Origin: Lingula anatina
Taxonomy: Eukaryota; Brachiopoda; Lingulata; Lingulida; Lingulidae
Direction of reading: 5' to 3'
Assembly (NCBI RefSeq): GCF_001039355.2
Contig: NW_019775729.1
Span: 26,374-54,607 of the forward strand
DNA length: 28,234 nt
The number at the start of each line of letters is the position of its first letter. Positions within the stretch are counted from its first letter, which is position 1. Under the pieces are notes generated by a model. That model was given only the letters and a program-made list of their open reading frames with translations, did not search any database and had not been told where the DNA came from. Below are positions 24,601 to 28,234 of the stretch, in pieces. The position numbers were made by a program, and so were the translations under genes.

Positions 24601-26332
24601 GAATATATTGCTCTATCTACGTAGGCTGCTTGAGTAAGAGAAGAGTTCCCGCAGATGGACCAGATCAAGTATCATACGGGGCTAATTCTGTGTGGGTTGC
24701 ATGCTGATTGGTTTAAACAGACTTGAAGCTACACTCAGGTAAAAATAAAGTTTCTCCTCCAGGTAGGCACTGGTAACAACACTGTGTATAATGGGTAAAA
24801 AATGTTGTTTGAGTTATCAAGTGGGTTTCAGTTTTCCTGTCAGTTTCAAGGGTTTCTTTTTCGTCAGATTAGATCGTTTTCGTAAATTTACCCATTTGGA
24901 ACATTGCCAGTTATCTGCAACGCAGAAAACAATCACTCTCGCCCCCCCCCCCCCCCCCAACCGCCCTGTCTACAATGAGGAAAAAAATGGCCATAAGAAC
25001 GAACTATTTTTTAAAACTCATACAGTGGTCCCATCCCTTCACAAATAATTGGGGCCATTGCAAGCACATATAAACACATCTATATCTTGAAATAGATTGC
25101 TTCTCTTTTAATTGGTTTAAATAGGCAGCTGGCTAGCACGTTGTAAACATTGCAAAACAGAAGACTACCTGTGAAAACATATGGGACCTAAATTATGCGA
25201 CTAACGCACCAAAACACCGTTGCTCCTATAAGGTTTTCGTGGGCGAAAGGGTTATATATCAACAAAATTAATCTGTTATCACTGCTGGACGAAACAGTGT
25301 ATAACTTTCCATTTTCTCTGCCATCATCTACAGGTGATTATTGTATAAAGTAACCATCTGAAATCTTAAACAGTTGAAAATACTTAAAGTGTTGAATCAC
25401 ATAGTCTCTTGTGTTTTATATACGTCCTTTGGAATCTAAAAGAACTTAGGGTTTGATTTTCTAAAAGACAGTTATATAATTTGGCACCTTCATTATTAAA
25501 CCCCACAAAACAGCATTTCCTCGAAACAATAAATGGACGATTTGCCGAATGTATATTCCATATTCTAACTGCAGCACAGACTTAACAGTTTTAACACACT
25601 AGAAAGTGCATGTCACTAAATGACAAGTATTCCATACCATAAATATCAGTAATTGAAATTTAAACTTAATTTTTCGTTTGGTTAAACTCTGTTTGCCACT
25701 TTTCAGAAAGCAAAATGATGCAAAACATGTCAACAGCATAAATGAAAAATTCCGTTGCAAATGGAATAGTACATAAAAGCCCCGTTGACCTTTACACCAA
25801 TAATAAACAATAATTGGTAAATATCAGCTTAAGTGCGAAACAAATCAGCTTTCAGCAGGTAAAATATCGAATATTTCTTAAGTAGCTAGCTATAGAGAGA
25901 GATAGAAAAAATGAATGGTCCGTCTATCTGGGAAAGCATTGCCTTAAGACTTATTACCTGAAAACAGCTGCCACATCCTACGGGTTGGAATGTAGGTAAA
26001 TCAAACATCGCCCAAAAAACACGAAACACCTGACAACTTTCTGGTGCCATATCAAAGTTTTGAATAGAATTGAAAGTTCAATGTGTAAAAGTTACCTGAT
26101 TTCTTAGGTAGATTGTCTTTAGGAGGAGGCTGTTCCCCCTCTCTTCGGTGTTGCTCTCCCTCCTCTGTGCTGTTCTGAGAGGCTGGGCTCTCGGAGGCGC
26201 TGGTCTGGCATTCCTGGAGATGCTTCAGATCAGAAATGCCAGAGATGACGTCACATTGCTGCTCTAAGCCAAGAGCGGCAGATTCCGGAGCGGGGAGAGA
26301 GGGAAGGGATAAGACGGGCGATGGTGATGAAC
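479..26332 (-). CDS. unc-89: Obscurin/UNC-89-like giant sarcomeric RhoGEF, partial, 26 exons
   Basis: Exons in transcript order: 26332-26096, 24446-24162, 21640-21395, 16730-16496, 15904-15810, 15549-15352, 14642-14569, 14002-13856, 13509-13428, 9803-9703, 9354-9059, 8764-8594, 8220-8058, 7873-7778, 7593-7429, 7034-6885, 6577-6418, 5968-5810, 4608-4431, 4084-3906, 3646-3183, 2909-2629, 2214-2042, 1886-1782, 1544-1164, 784-479. All introns are GT...AG and every phase joins, giving 1709 open codons. Approximate domains, numbered from the first codon here: Ig1 80-174, Ig2 223-325, Ig3 340-432, SH3-a 458-520, SH3-b 567-632, DH 667-850, PH 865-967, Ig4-Ig7 1045-1445, FN3 1608-1708. Known family members sit at the muscle M-band and activate Rho GTPases through DH-PH. 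No start, stop or kinase domain is visible, so both ends lie outside. Introns of 300-600 nt not listed separately hold only AT-rich sequence. Confidence 0.9.
1164..1544 (-). CDS. unc-89: Host exon 25: long Glu/Thr/Ser-rich acidic linker
   Basis: A 127-codon symmetric phase 1-1 exon is dominated by Glu, Thr, Ser, Ile and Lys (for example TEELMEESICEEKK and STVTAEESTVEEAEIMRAEH). It resembles PEVK-like disordered spacers of giant muscle proteins, though Pro is sparse. The donor GTAACA at 1162-1163 follows Glu-Gly. Continuing past it gives no domain-like sequence, so I end the exon there. Confidence 0.8.
1782..1886 (-). CDS. unc-89: Host exon 24: Lys/Ser/Pro-rich linker
   Basis: A 35-codon symmetric phase 1-1 exon encodes AAKPKEKSPSKTFGKAEEKS and a VEPVVEKKG tail. 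It contains a Lys-Ser-Pro element resembling the KSP phosphorylation motifs of UNC-89. Acceptor TTTACAG, donor GTGAGA. Skippable without frame change. Confidence 0.82.
2042..2214 (-). CDS. unc-89: Host exon 23: remainder of Ig7
   Basis: It encodes FKDGQPLQPGRKYKMEKV through DAGEYTCTAANPGGKVSS, a canonical I-set end with the second Cys. Acceptor TAAAG (weak), donor GTATTA, phases 2 and 1. This is the last Ig domain in the window. Confidence 0.9.
2629..2909 (-). CDS. unc-89: Host exon 22: end of Ig6 and start of Ig7
   Basis: It finishes Ig6 (HILNIYKVTPEDEGEYTCKA, canonical) and starts Ig7 (APQFSKKVYNVDAVEGEKAK, then the first Cys in FECRVMGDPEPDVQW). The start is fixed by phase 0 continuity with exon 21. 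Its AAAG acceptor lies directly against an ATT/AAT trinucleotide repeat that replaces a normal polypyrimidine tract. Donor GTAATG; the Trp codon is split. Confidence 0.88.
2913..2952. repeat. AAT trinucleotide microsatellite at a splice acceptor
   Basis: About 13 units of AAT. In the host gene direction it reads ATT repeats ending four bases before the AG of exon 22. Confidence 0.9.
3183..3646 (-). CDS. unc-89: Host exon 21: complete Ig5 and start of Ig6
   Basis: This is the largest Ig exon (464 nt). Ig5 is complete: ELKCTVAGFPEPDVMW and DSGVYTCKITNKLG carry both Cys and the Trp. A Lys-rich joint (DMFKKKEAAK) leads into Ig6, which begins APTFTAKFKDVEV and reaches LECKIKGSPAPEVTWYHNNK. Acceptor ACCAG, donor GTAGGT, phases 1 and 0. 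Confidence 0.92.
3906..4084 (-). CDS. unc-89: Host exon 20: remainder of Ig4
   Basis: It encodes FKGAQQIAADGTKY through DAGLYYCRAKNYVGEAEV, with the second Cys present. Because the first Cys is missing, Ig4 cannot form the usual disulfide. Acceptor TTTCAG preceded by an unbroken T-run, donor GTCAGC, phases 2 and 1. Confidence 0.88.
4366..4382. repeat. Poly-A tract in host intron
   Basis: A 17-nt A run lies within the 346-nt intron between exons 19 and 20. The intron shows no other structure. Confidence 0.9.
4431..4608 (-). CDS. unc-89: Host exon 19: linker and start of Ig4
   Basis: It encodes a small duplicated motif (EYFTAASNESEYFTAP), then the A-B strands and the Trp of Ig4 (PKFKKAPFDTKANEGDQVKF to PEPEITW). 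The first canonical Cys position reads VKFEIQVTG, with Ile in place of Cys. Acceptor TTCCAG, donor GTAAGA, phases 1 and 2. The Trp codon is split by the intron. Confidence 0.88.
4609..5809 (-). other. 1.2-kb host intron between exons 18 and 19
   Basis: AT-rich, with short open frames that resemble no known protein. Nothing supported beyond a TACATGTA palindrome at 4881-4888. Confidence 0.6.
5810..5968 (-). CDS. unc-89: Host exon 18: Lys/Pro-rich linker after the PH domain
   Basis: This symmetric phase 1-1 exon (53 codons) encodes an acidic start (ETDIPDETLEQL), then a highly basic Lys/Pro stretch with six consecutive basic or Glu positions around KKKPEKKKKG, then an Ala/Thr/Asp tail. Acceptor TTTACAG, donor GTGAGG. 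In C. elegans UNC-89 a Lys/Ser/Pro-rich region follows the PH domain; this segment sits in the same place but is much shorter. It could be skipped without a frame change. Confidence 0.85.
6418..6577 (-). CDS. unc-89: Host exon 17: PH domain, C-terminal half
   Basis: It encodes FELWYAEPSVEKVTLQPKN followed by the terminal alpha helix HKKQAWLKDLRELLTKL, whose conserved Trp marks the end of PH domains. The acceptor TTGCAG lies about 30 nt from a long GT/GA microsatellite in the upstream intron. The donor is GTTGGT, phases 0 and 1. Confidence 0.92.
6608..6688. repeat. Compound (CT)n(CA)n microsatellite
   Basis: About 23 CT units run directly into about 17 AC units. In the host direction this reads (GT)n(GA)n and ends about 30 nt upstream of the AG of the second PH exon. 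Confidence 0.95.
6885..7034 (-). CDS. unc-89: Host exon 16: PH domain, N-terminal half
   Basis: It encodes DDFQMWDAEPEGHGKDRHIF, LFPDKLLITKKKK and a YKGIIN strand, the beta-strand pattern of a Dbl-family PH domain (a strand reading HIFLFPDKLLI is diagnostic). Phase 0-0, 50 codons, acceptor TTGCAG and a strong GTAAGT donor. In Dbl proteins the PH domain supports GEF activity and membrane lipid binding. Confidence 0.92.
7429..7593 (-). CDS. unc-89: Host exon 15: end of DH domain
   Basis: It continues region 3 (DFIRYTARAGADC) and runs through a long terminal helix (KLEEAHDMLGAILKQADDKY) that bridges to the PH domain, ending in DLADLGNMVRH. Phase 0-0, 55 codons, acceptor TATAAG and donor GTAGGT. 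The DH-PH bridging helix is characteristic of the Dbl family. Confidence 0.9.
7778..7873 (-). CDS. unc-89: Host exon 14: DH domain, conserved region 3
   Basis: A 32-codon phase 0-0 exon contains TLPELLKKPKQRLQQYQSVV, the core of conserved region 3, which usually reads Pro-Val-Gln-Arg and lies against the GTPase. The Val position is Lys here. The Gln-Arg and the following Leu and Tyr are kept, so exchange activity remains plausible but untested. Acceptor TTTCAG, donor GTGAGC. Confidence 0.9.
8058..8220 (-). CDS. unc-89: Host exon 13: DH domain, middle helices
   Basis: It encodes TFLPQIMACTSEPEALADLF and then a KLEEYIPYLKNRKAAL helix, corresponding to DH conserved region 2, where a Tyr-x-x-Tyr-type helix (EYIPYLKN) is standard. 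Acceptor TTACAG, donor GTAAGC, phases 2 and 0. Together with exons 12, 14 and 15 it makes a DH domain of about 185 residues, normal for the family. Confidence 0.9.
8594..8764 (-). CDS. unc-89: Host exon 12: DH (RhoGEF) domain, conserved region 1
   Basis: It opens with RYALKELLESEHDYLNNLHN, matching DH conserved region 1 (a Glu followed by a Leu/Glu-rich helix), the surface that contacts Rho-family switch 1. It continues into KKDLIFANLEDIMQFHQ, typical of the next DH helix. Acceptor ATTTTAG, donor GTAAGT. Phase 2 at both ends matches its neighbours. Confidence 0.9.
9059..9354 (-). CDS. unc-89: Host exon 11: second SH3 domain (SH3-b) and SH3-DH linker
   Basis: A clear SH3 domain spans about 62 residues: YVAVADYIPP (ALYDY position), QLTEGQFVEVLDKKNPEWWL with the double Trp, then QGWVPASRLEKR with the Gly-Trp-x-Pro-Ala-Ser element. 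This is the copy that corresponds to the single SH3 of obscurin/UNC-89, since it is followed by a basic linker (REVFREDIIQITNKGQ) leading into the DH domain. Acceptor TTGCAG, donor GTGCTT, phases 0 and 2. Confidence 0.92.
9703..9803 (-). CDS. unc-89: Host exon 10: charged linker between the SH3 domains
   Basis: It encodes a mixed-charge segment (SEVKDRDRAKGKQATPELIE, then an acidic stretch with SSDDEK). The acceptor is TCTCTAG and the donor GTGAGA; phases 1 and 0 fit. A Ser-Ser-Asp-Asp-Glu cluster looks like a casein-kinase-2-type site (inference only). No domain is recognised. Confidence 0.82.
9804..13427 (-). other. 3.6-kb host intron separating the two SH3 domains
   Basis: AT-rich, with a C11 run at 10361-10371, T runs near 10799 and 12001, a (TA)n stretch near 11399, TACATGTA palindromes at 10778 and 12436, and a tRNA A-box-like string at 10977. 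I found no open frame resembling a protein and no exon with good splice sites. It is the longest intron after the one that hosts the nested gene. Confidence 0.55.
13428..13509 (-). CDS. unc-89: Host exon 9: C-terminal part of SH3-a and linker
   Basis: It starts with VAYIPSEFLKKKDG, the beta-4/3-10 helix region (YIPSNY-like) that closes the first SH3 domain. A short charged tail follows (DDKQAWKDALE). The donor is GTAGGG, phase 1. The following 3.6-kb intron separates the two SH3 domains. Confidence 0.82.
13856..14002 (-). CDS. unc-89: Host exon 8: first SH3 domain (SH3-a), N-terminal part
   Basis: It encodes the RT-loop and n-Src strands of an SH3 fold: YALIKNYTDQ in place of ALYDY, the acidic REGEIVQVLD strand, and the conserved Trp in PDSWLVRKK. 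The exon is 49 codons, phase 0 at both ends, with acceptor ACCCAG and donor GTGAGC. SH3 domains bind proline-rich ligands. The RT-loop tyrosines are only partly kept, so ligand preference cannot be predicted. Confidence 0.82.
14252..14450. mobile_element. Possible palindromic non-autonomous DNA element (MITE-like)
   Basis: An arm at 14252-14282 containing AGATTTTTAGATCGATCT and CCCTGTGGGG is matched in inverted orientation by 14398-14426 (GGGAGTTAGGTCGATCTAAA). Further AGATCRATCTA copies follow. The interior is GC-rich unlike the surrounding intron. No coding capacity and no clear target duplication; identity of the family unknown. Confidence 0.45.
14569..14642 (-). CDS. unc-89: Host exon 7: charged linker between Ig3 and SH3-a
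   Basis: A 74-nt exon encodes Glu/Asp/Ser residues followed by a basic cluster (ALRKKKKAAD). The acceptor is ACTCCAG and the donor GTAAGG; phases 1 and 0 join its neighbours. There is no recognised domain. It makes a short, probably flexible spacer. Confidence 0.8.
14643..15351 (-). other. 0.7-kb host intron between Ig3 and linker exon
   Basis: AT-rich sequence; the short open frames resemble no protein. Nothing supported. Confidence 0.6.
15352..15549 (-). CDS. unc-89: Host exon 6: remainder of Ig3
   Basis: This encodes strands C to G of Ig3: KPEPTVTWFKDGK with the core Trp, then DGGEYTCTANNSAG with the second Cys. It is a fully canonical I-set domain, phase 1-1, with donor GTAAGT. It is the last Ig before the SH3 pair and takes the place of the Ig that precedes SH3 in vertebrate obscurin. 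Confidence 0.9.
15810..15904 (-). CDS. unc-89: Host exon 5: start of Ig3
   Basis: A short 95-nt exon encodes the A-B strands of an Ig domain (APEFIKQPLSQKIIEAEKV, then the first Cys in RFSCLVQG). The acceptor is TTACAG and the donor GTAAGG. Phases 2 and 1 match the neighbours exactly. The break inside the B-C region is the same position used by Ig2. Confidence 0.87.
16132..16193. repeat. Inverted repeat, about 25-bp arms
   Basis: Left arm 16132-16157 (ends TTGGACATAATAAC) and right arm 16171-16193 (starts GTTATTATGCCCAA) pair with one mismatch in the inner 14 bp and a small bulge. The loop is 13 nt. Confidence 0.8.
16275..16344. repeat. Two serial palindromes punctuated by three CTTAACC repeats
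   Basis: CTTAACC at 16275, 16311 and 16338 separates a 27-bp palindrome (16283-16309, arms AAGGAYGTATATT, one G-T-type mismatch) from an 18-bp perfect palindrome AAGGAGTTATAACTCCTT (16319-16336). Lies in the 591-nt intron between host exons 4 and 5. Confidence 0.9.
16496..16730 (-). CDS. unc-89: Host exon 4: remainder of Ig2
   Basis: This completes Ig2 from PKPEVMWFKGG (core Trp present) through the F strand. The usual DxGxYxC motif reads DGGAFTVTA here, so the second canonical Cys is missing and no intradomain disulfide can form. That is tolerated in cytoplasmic I-set domains. The exon ends in a basic, Pro-containing tail (KREKSPTPER), a possible proline-directed phosphorylation site. Starts phase 1 and ends phase 2 at GTAAAC. 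Confidence 0.87.
16731..17428. other. Interval between host exon 4 and nested gene
   Basis: Contains two TAGGCCTA palindromes (16943, 17140) and (TA)n-like stretches. It should include the nested gene's promoter; only a weak TATA-like string is visible. Confidence 0.5.
17356..17365 (+). promoter_or_regulatory. Possible TATA-like element of nested gene
   Basis: CATATAATAT lies 64-73 nt before the ATG of the nested gene, a spacing that would leave a 5' leader of about 40 nt. AT-rich matches of this kind are common by chance here. Confidence 0.2.
17429..17534 (+). CDS. Nested gene exon 1: start codon and signal peptide
   Basis: The ATG opens a frame with one basic residue near the N-terminus and a hydrophobic core SLVVFFLLAV, then a polar/Pro/Val region. 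The donor GCAG|GTAGGT leaves phase 1. The start was chosen because the hydrophobic leader begins here and the frame joins the homologous exon 2. The only nearby alternative upstream ATG is in another frame. Confidence 0.8.
17429..21063 (+). CDS. Nested secreted protein with CNTNAP-type fibrinogen-like module and Cys-rich C-terminus
   Basis: Five exons join in phase: 17429-17534, 17986-18439, 19193-19353, 20040-20067, 20490-21063. They total 1323 nt and encode 440 residues plus TAA. Residues 1-25 look like a signal peptide (MASFKFSLVVFFLLAV core). Residues 40-245 match the discoidin-free fibrinogen-like region of contactin-associated proteins/neurexin IV: GVYTIDPDGPGGEDPFQVTC, then WWVSRQGWNMTNWGG, CACGVQGRC, CNCNINDYEW, LPVKQVSVRDVDGE and a closing MECYG. 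Residues 251-440 hold eleven Cys in a region I cannot place. There is no transmembrane segment, so it is probably extracellular; two Asn-glycosylation sequons sit in the fibrinogen-like part. The gene lies wholly within, and antisense to, one intron of the muscle gene. It could be a lineage-specific lectin-like or matrix protein; the function is unknown. Confidence 0.85.
17789..17985 (+). repeat. Tandem duplication of nested exon 2 acceptor region
   Basis: Bases 17789-17873 and 17898-17985 are diverged copies of one unit. Both contain ATGTAC.TCTGT, TACTTACAAAA, CATGGA.CG and TTTGCAATTTGTATTTCTT, and each ends in TAG. The second TAG is the real acceptor. Confidence 0.85.
17986..18439 (+). CDS. 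Nested gene exon 2: main fibrinogen-like module
   Basis: It encodes residues 36-187. Landmarks are RTCGEVQSHFSGDKF, the fibrinogen-type GVYTIDPDGPGG, a pair of Cys 34 residues apart at the start, CRQFVQLHCHHAYNF, and the WWVSRQGW/NWGGAP block followed by a CACG motif, as in contactin-associated proteins. The acceptor is CTTGTAG. The donor GG|GTTAGA is weak, and retaining the intron would add only a short tail before a stop at 18481. Confidence 0.88.
19019..19192 (+). repeat. Tandem duplication of nested exon 3 acceptor region
   Basis: Copy 1 (19019-19085) and copy 2 (19131-19192) share GTAGAAAA, GA.ATTG/TCATT, GACATT.TGCTGT, a T-run and TTTAG. After copy 1, bases 19086-19122 still resemble the first bases of exon 3 (ATTATGTATGG against ATTATGAATGG), so a piece of exon was duplicated too. 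Confidence 0.7.
19193..19353 (+). CDS. Nested gene exon 3: end of fibrinogen-like module
   Basis: It encodes RDCNCNINDYEWRSDEGYL, DDKRYLPVKQVSVRDVDGEE and MVKPMECYG, closely matching the DYCNCDA...W...LPV.Q...D pattern and the closing CYG of CNTNAP fibrinogen-like regions. Phase 2 entry and phase 1 exit. A diverged copy of its acceptor and first 40 or so bases lies immediately upstream. Confidence 0.85.
20040..20067 (+). CDS. Nested gene exon 4: 28-nt microexon
   Basis: The sequence between a TTTTTTTACAG acceptor and a GTACGT donor is only 28 nt and encodes LINGQATE plus two split codons. It was placed because exon 3 ends in phase 1 and exon 5 needs phase 2: without it the frame breaks, with it the frame is continuous. 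Both its splice sites are strong. Confidence 0.7.
20490..21063 (+). CDS. Nested gene exon 5: Cys-rich C-terminal region and stop
   Basis: It encodes residues 250-440 after acceptor CCTTACAG. It opens with CQCSLH, passes LVYGQSRDDLWIDDGIRN and a basic patch KSKKRRQ, then a Cys-rich block (Cys at about 314, 325, 332, 336, 367, 391, 408, 409, 428) with elements CSNVLQRCPKDCERLAK and CCHKFTLPF. The KSKKRR patch could be a proprotein-convertase site. No family recognised. It ends at TAA. Confidence 0.85.
21111..21116 (+). terminator. Polyadenylation signal of nested gene
   Basis: AATAAA lies 48 nt after the TAA, followed within 40 nt by a T/G-rich stretch (GTCTTTGTG) suited to cleavage. A second AATAAA at 21353-21358 is a possible alternative, close to the host exon at 21395. 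Confidence 0.6.
21395..21640 (-). CDS. unc-89: Host exon 3: acidic linker and start of Ig2
   Basis: The first part is charged and acidic, with a run of seven Glu interrupted by Ala followed by mixed Lys/Glu. The last 30 or so residues begin an Ig domain (APQFVEKPNDITVNEGETIT, then the first Cys in ITCKISG). The acceptor is CTTCAG and the donor GTACGT, phase 1-1. The donor opens the 4.7-kb intron that hosts the plus-strand secreted-protein gene. Confidence 0.87.
21641..24161 (-). other. 2.5-kb host intron between Ig1 and acidic/Ig2 exon
   Basis: AT-rich, with a (TA)n tract near 22249 and the piggyBac-like relic at 22629-22772. Apart from that relic I see no coding signal. Confidence 0.55.
22629..22772 (-). 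pseudogene. piggyBac-like transposase relic (DDE_Tnp_1_7 C-terminal fragment)
   Basis: A 48-codon open stretch contains FDVDHQGTL, then CNRKTRRWPVVLFFNMIDVD and AVTGFVIW. This is the Arg-Lys-Thr-x-x-Trp-Pro...Asn-x-Ile-Asp...Asn-Ala-Phe-type signature of the C-terminal part of piggyBac transposases. No N-terminal catalytic part, start codon or terminal repeats are visible, so it is a dead fragment. The host intron lies in the same orientation. Confidence 0.65.
24162..24446 (-). CDS. unc-89: Host exon 2: complete Ig domain (Ig1)
   Basis: A single exon holds a whole intracellular I-set immunoglobulin domain of about 95 residues. It shows the first Cys in RFECQVVGFPRPEI, the core Trp in IRWFKD, and the DEGAYKC motif carrying the second Cys. 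The acceptor is TTTTAG and the donor GTAAGG, phase 1-1, so it is a symmetric whole-domain exon. I-set domains in this family bind other giant muscle proteins such as titin or myomesin relatives; the partner here is unknown. An in-frame Met lies near the exon start (24426) and could serve an internally started isoform. Confidence 0.88.
24447..26095 (-). other. 1.6-kb host intron upstream of Ig1
   Basis: A GC-richer patch at 24475-24560 follows the Ig1 exon; a C17 run lies at 24942-24958. No exon or gene supported. Confidence 0.55.
24942..24958. repeat. Poly-C tract
   Basis: A run of 17 C. Confidence 0.95.
26096..26332 (-). CDS. unc-89: Host exon 1 of window: Ser/Pro- and Glu-rich linker
   Basis: The acceptor is CCTGCAG and the donor is GTAACT; the exon is phase 1 at both ends (237 nt). 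The open frame is rich in Ser, Pro, Glu and Gln and ends in PPPKDNLPKKS, running straight into Ig1. It matches no domain I know. There is no in-frame ATG, so the start lies upstream. It is more GC-rich than its flanks. Support is the phase fit and both splice sites; there is no homology signal. Confidence 0.6.
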
Positions 26333-27797
26333 CTGCAGGATTTTTTTAGATAAAAGGATTTGAAGGTCATACTGCATGTCAAAGACACATATTATCATTG
26401 TCATTGTTTTATTTGGACTACAGTAATTAATGACTATATGTGCTTCCTAATCGTCTGCTACTTTCATATCTCAGAGCATACTGACGTGCTAATATTAGAG
26501 ATTTCGCGGGTGCTTATGTATGATTTGTTATTAAGACAGTGACCTGTAAGTTATAGATAGGATTTTAGCCTTTATAATTGCTGTATGGTCTGTCAATTAA
26601 AGTTTGGAGAGAAGTTTTAATAAGAATGGATGTGCGCGTGGGATAAGAAATGGATGACATTTTTCTTGCTGAAGTAATTGCAGTTACGCAACTACACTGG
26701 ATGTTTATGTTCGATTCATGTTAAAGTTGTCTAAGGATAATTACGTCTATGCCAATCTGCTTCAAAAGGCCTTTCACCTTCTTCTGTGCAATGTCATGGA
26801 AGAATTTAGAGAAAAAATACATATTAGGGGCTAATTTCGTGCTTAAAAATAGGGTTTATCGAGTCAAAGCGGTAAAACTATCTCGACAGATAACTTCACC
26901 AGAAAGACCAGCTGCAATAATTCAATCAAGTAACATAAGGTTACTGCCTTAGAATTATGTCCTGGATGTAGTGCTGGAGTTCTGATCCGTGACACGCACT
27001 AACAGGAAGAATCTTTTTGAATGTCAAAATAACCGTCAAATGATTTAAACGTGTTCAAGGGCTGTGCCACGTTAGCGGTATGTGCTGTGCGTTGAAAAGC
27101 CGTAATCCATCATCACCAAGGTTACCATTACTAACGGGACAGTAATCCAGACGATGTTTGGGGAAAATCCAAATATTTTAAAGGAGACTCGAGAGGAGCT
27201 CAGTTCAAGTGCACTGATTGATTGAAATAGATTGAAATAGATCGTGCTTTAATTGGTATAAGTCAATCCTTGGTCAGTCTTATACTTAACATGATAGCCT
27301 GAATATCTTAATTCATAGGAATAGCTGCGTCTATTTTTTTCTTTTTCCTTCATTCTGTTCTTTATTAATTAATTCTTAATCCATTCGGATAAATGGTGCT
27401 GAAGATCCCTTTTATTCGTTCTTTAAACACTTCTTGAGATTTCAGTGGATTTCAAATTGGTTTTTATCCATAGATACAGTGACGGTGCTGTTCAAGTAGG
27501 TGAAATATTTTATCAATTCAAAATGATTTCAAATTAATTAATTAATTAATAAAAGAAACTAAAAATTAAAAAATAAAAAAAACTATAAGAACTGTAAGTG
27601 TGTGTGTGTGTGTGTGTGGGAGGGGGGGGGGTCTCGGGATATTTGACACCTACAGTTCTTTGGAACTCCAGAATTCAAAGCAACGGACACAATCAACAAT
27701 TGTGCCTGGATGTGCACATCCTTACATGGTGCTGCTTAATGTGCTTTTAGTGGCCTTAATATCTGATTTTTCTTATACATGCTGCTGAATCGAACCA
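26333..27797 (-). other. Sequence upstream of first placed host exon
   Basis: Must hold the intron, and possibly the promoter or a first exon, upstream of exon 1, but I could not place a donor-bearing exon ending in phase 1. Contains a duplicated ATTGAAATAG (27222-27241) and the AATT and TG repeats near 27532-27631. Confidence 0.4.
27532..27631. repeat. AATT repeat, then (TG)n and G-run
   Basis: AATT units at 27532-27550, ten TG units at 27599-27618, then a nearly pure G stretch to 27631. Confidence 0.9.
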
Positions 27798-28234
27798 GGG
27801 GCCGGTTTCACAAAGCAGTAGTTAGTTAGAACAACTAACTACTGAACTACCTCGCTAACGAGCAAACTTAGCGATTTTCGAGGGGTGTTTCACGAAGCAG
27901 TAGTTAACTCATCGCTAAGTTCAGTCGTAAAGTTCGGTCGTTAGTTCTCTCGTTACTCACCGTAGTCTCGAAACAGTCTACCGGAAGTGGAACTCTTGCG
28001 TAAAAGTGTCGCGAAAGCACTAACTCTCCAATTTCCGGCGGCTGGAAATGCATAAGACCGTCTGCTTTGAGGTCGTCGTAAAGGATCTCCACCACCTTTT
28101 AGCCGCTCTTTTTGTCACAGCTAGGCGCAACCTCTCGTAAATTGCATCATCGCGTGTATATTCTAATAGATTCTGCCTTTCATGAAAACGTCGTAGTCTA
28201 CATTGCCGTCTGGCGGTACGGATAGCAAGAAAAG
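27798..28234 (-). mobile_element. PIF/Harbinger-like element fragment running off the right edge
   Basis: The left end GGGGCCGGTTTCACAAAGCA resembles Harbinger-type terminal repeats. A second direct copy (GGGGTGTTTCACGAAGCAGT) starts at 27882. A transposase fragment lies between 27904 and 28220. Because the transposase N-terminal part is followed almost at once by the terminus, the element has a large internal deletion. No target duplication can be seen at this end. Confidence 0.55.
27904..28220 (-). pseudogene. Harbinger-like transposase N-terminal fragment, frameshifted
   Basis: One frame (from 28220) reads RRFHERQNLLEYTRDDAIYE and then RLRLA, like the N-terminal RxRRFRDR...NPLE...YD/E region of PIF/Harbinger transposases. 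After a frame change near 28100 the next frame gives VEILYDDLKADG and QPPEIGELVLSRHFYARVP, matching the following helix and the conserved ALRFYATG-type segment. The second segment ends at a good donor sequence (ACG|GTGAGT at about 27961). The DDE catalytic region is absent. Confidence 0.55.

Noticed and set aside
27786-27796. TGAATCGAACC, nearly the reverse complement of a tRNA B box
   Set aside because: No A box at the expected distance; the adjacent sequence is the Harbinger-type terminus.

Overview
This is a window of animal nuclear DNA: AT-rich, with many short exons bounded by GT...AG introns, microsatellites and decayed DNA transposons, and no prokaryotic features. The main gene encodes a giant intracellular muscle protein of the obscurin/UNC-89 family. 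The intron density, a roughly fivefold excess of the palindrome TACATGTA and the transposon relics fit a marine invertebrate, perhaps a lophotrochozoan such as a mollusc. The species assignment is a guess. Layout: (1) The host gene runs on the minus strand across almost the whole window. I placed 26 coding exons between 26332 (5'-most) and 479 (3'-most). All splice phases join, giving an uninterrupted 5127-nt (1709-codon) open frame. No start or stop codon lies within the model, so the gene continues past the left edge and begins upstream of 26332. Domain order is Ser/Pro linker, Ig1, acidic linker, Ig2, Ig3, SH3-a, SH3-b, RhoGEF (DH), PH, Lys/Pro linker, Ig4, Ig5, Ig6, Ig7, Lys/Ser linker, Glu-rich linker, FN3. 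The SH3-DH-PH core is the obscurin/UNC-89 signature, and the second SH3 domain is the unusual part. (2) A complete five-exon gene lies on the plus strand (17429-21063) inside the 4.7-kb host intron between exons 3 and 4. It encodes a predicted 440-residue secreted protein: a signal peptide, a fibrinogen-like module of the contactin-associated-protein (CNTNAP/neurexin IV) type, a 28-nt microexon, and a cysteine-rich C-terminal half I do not recognise. Two of its splice acceptors are preceded by diverged tandem copies of themselves. One copy carries a dead piece of exon 3. (3) Introns hold a piggyBac-like transposase relic (22629-22772), a possible palindromic non-autonomous element (14252-14450), serial palindromes (16132-16344) and a compound GT/GA microsatellite next to a PH-domain acceptor. 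The right edge holds a frameshifted PIF/Harbinger-like transposase fragment beside its duplicated terminal repeat. How it fits together: in known animals obscurin/UNC-89 ties Rho signalling (DH-PH) to the M-band through Ig and FN3 domains. The Glu-, Lys- and Ser-rich linkers mostly sit on symmetric phase 1-1 exons, which would allow alternative linker lengths. The nested secreted protein has no evident functional link to muscle; its position suggests at most transcriptional interference or insulation from the host gene.
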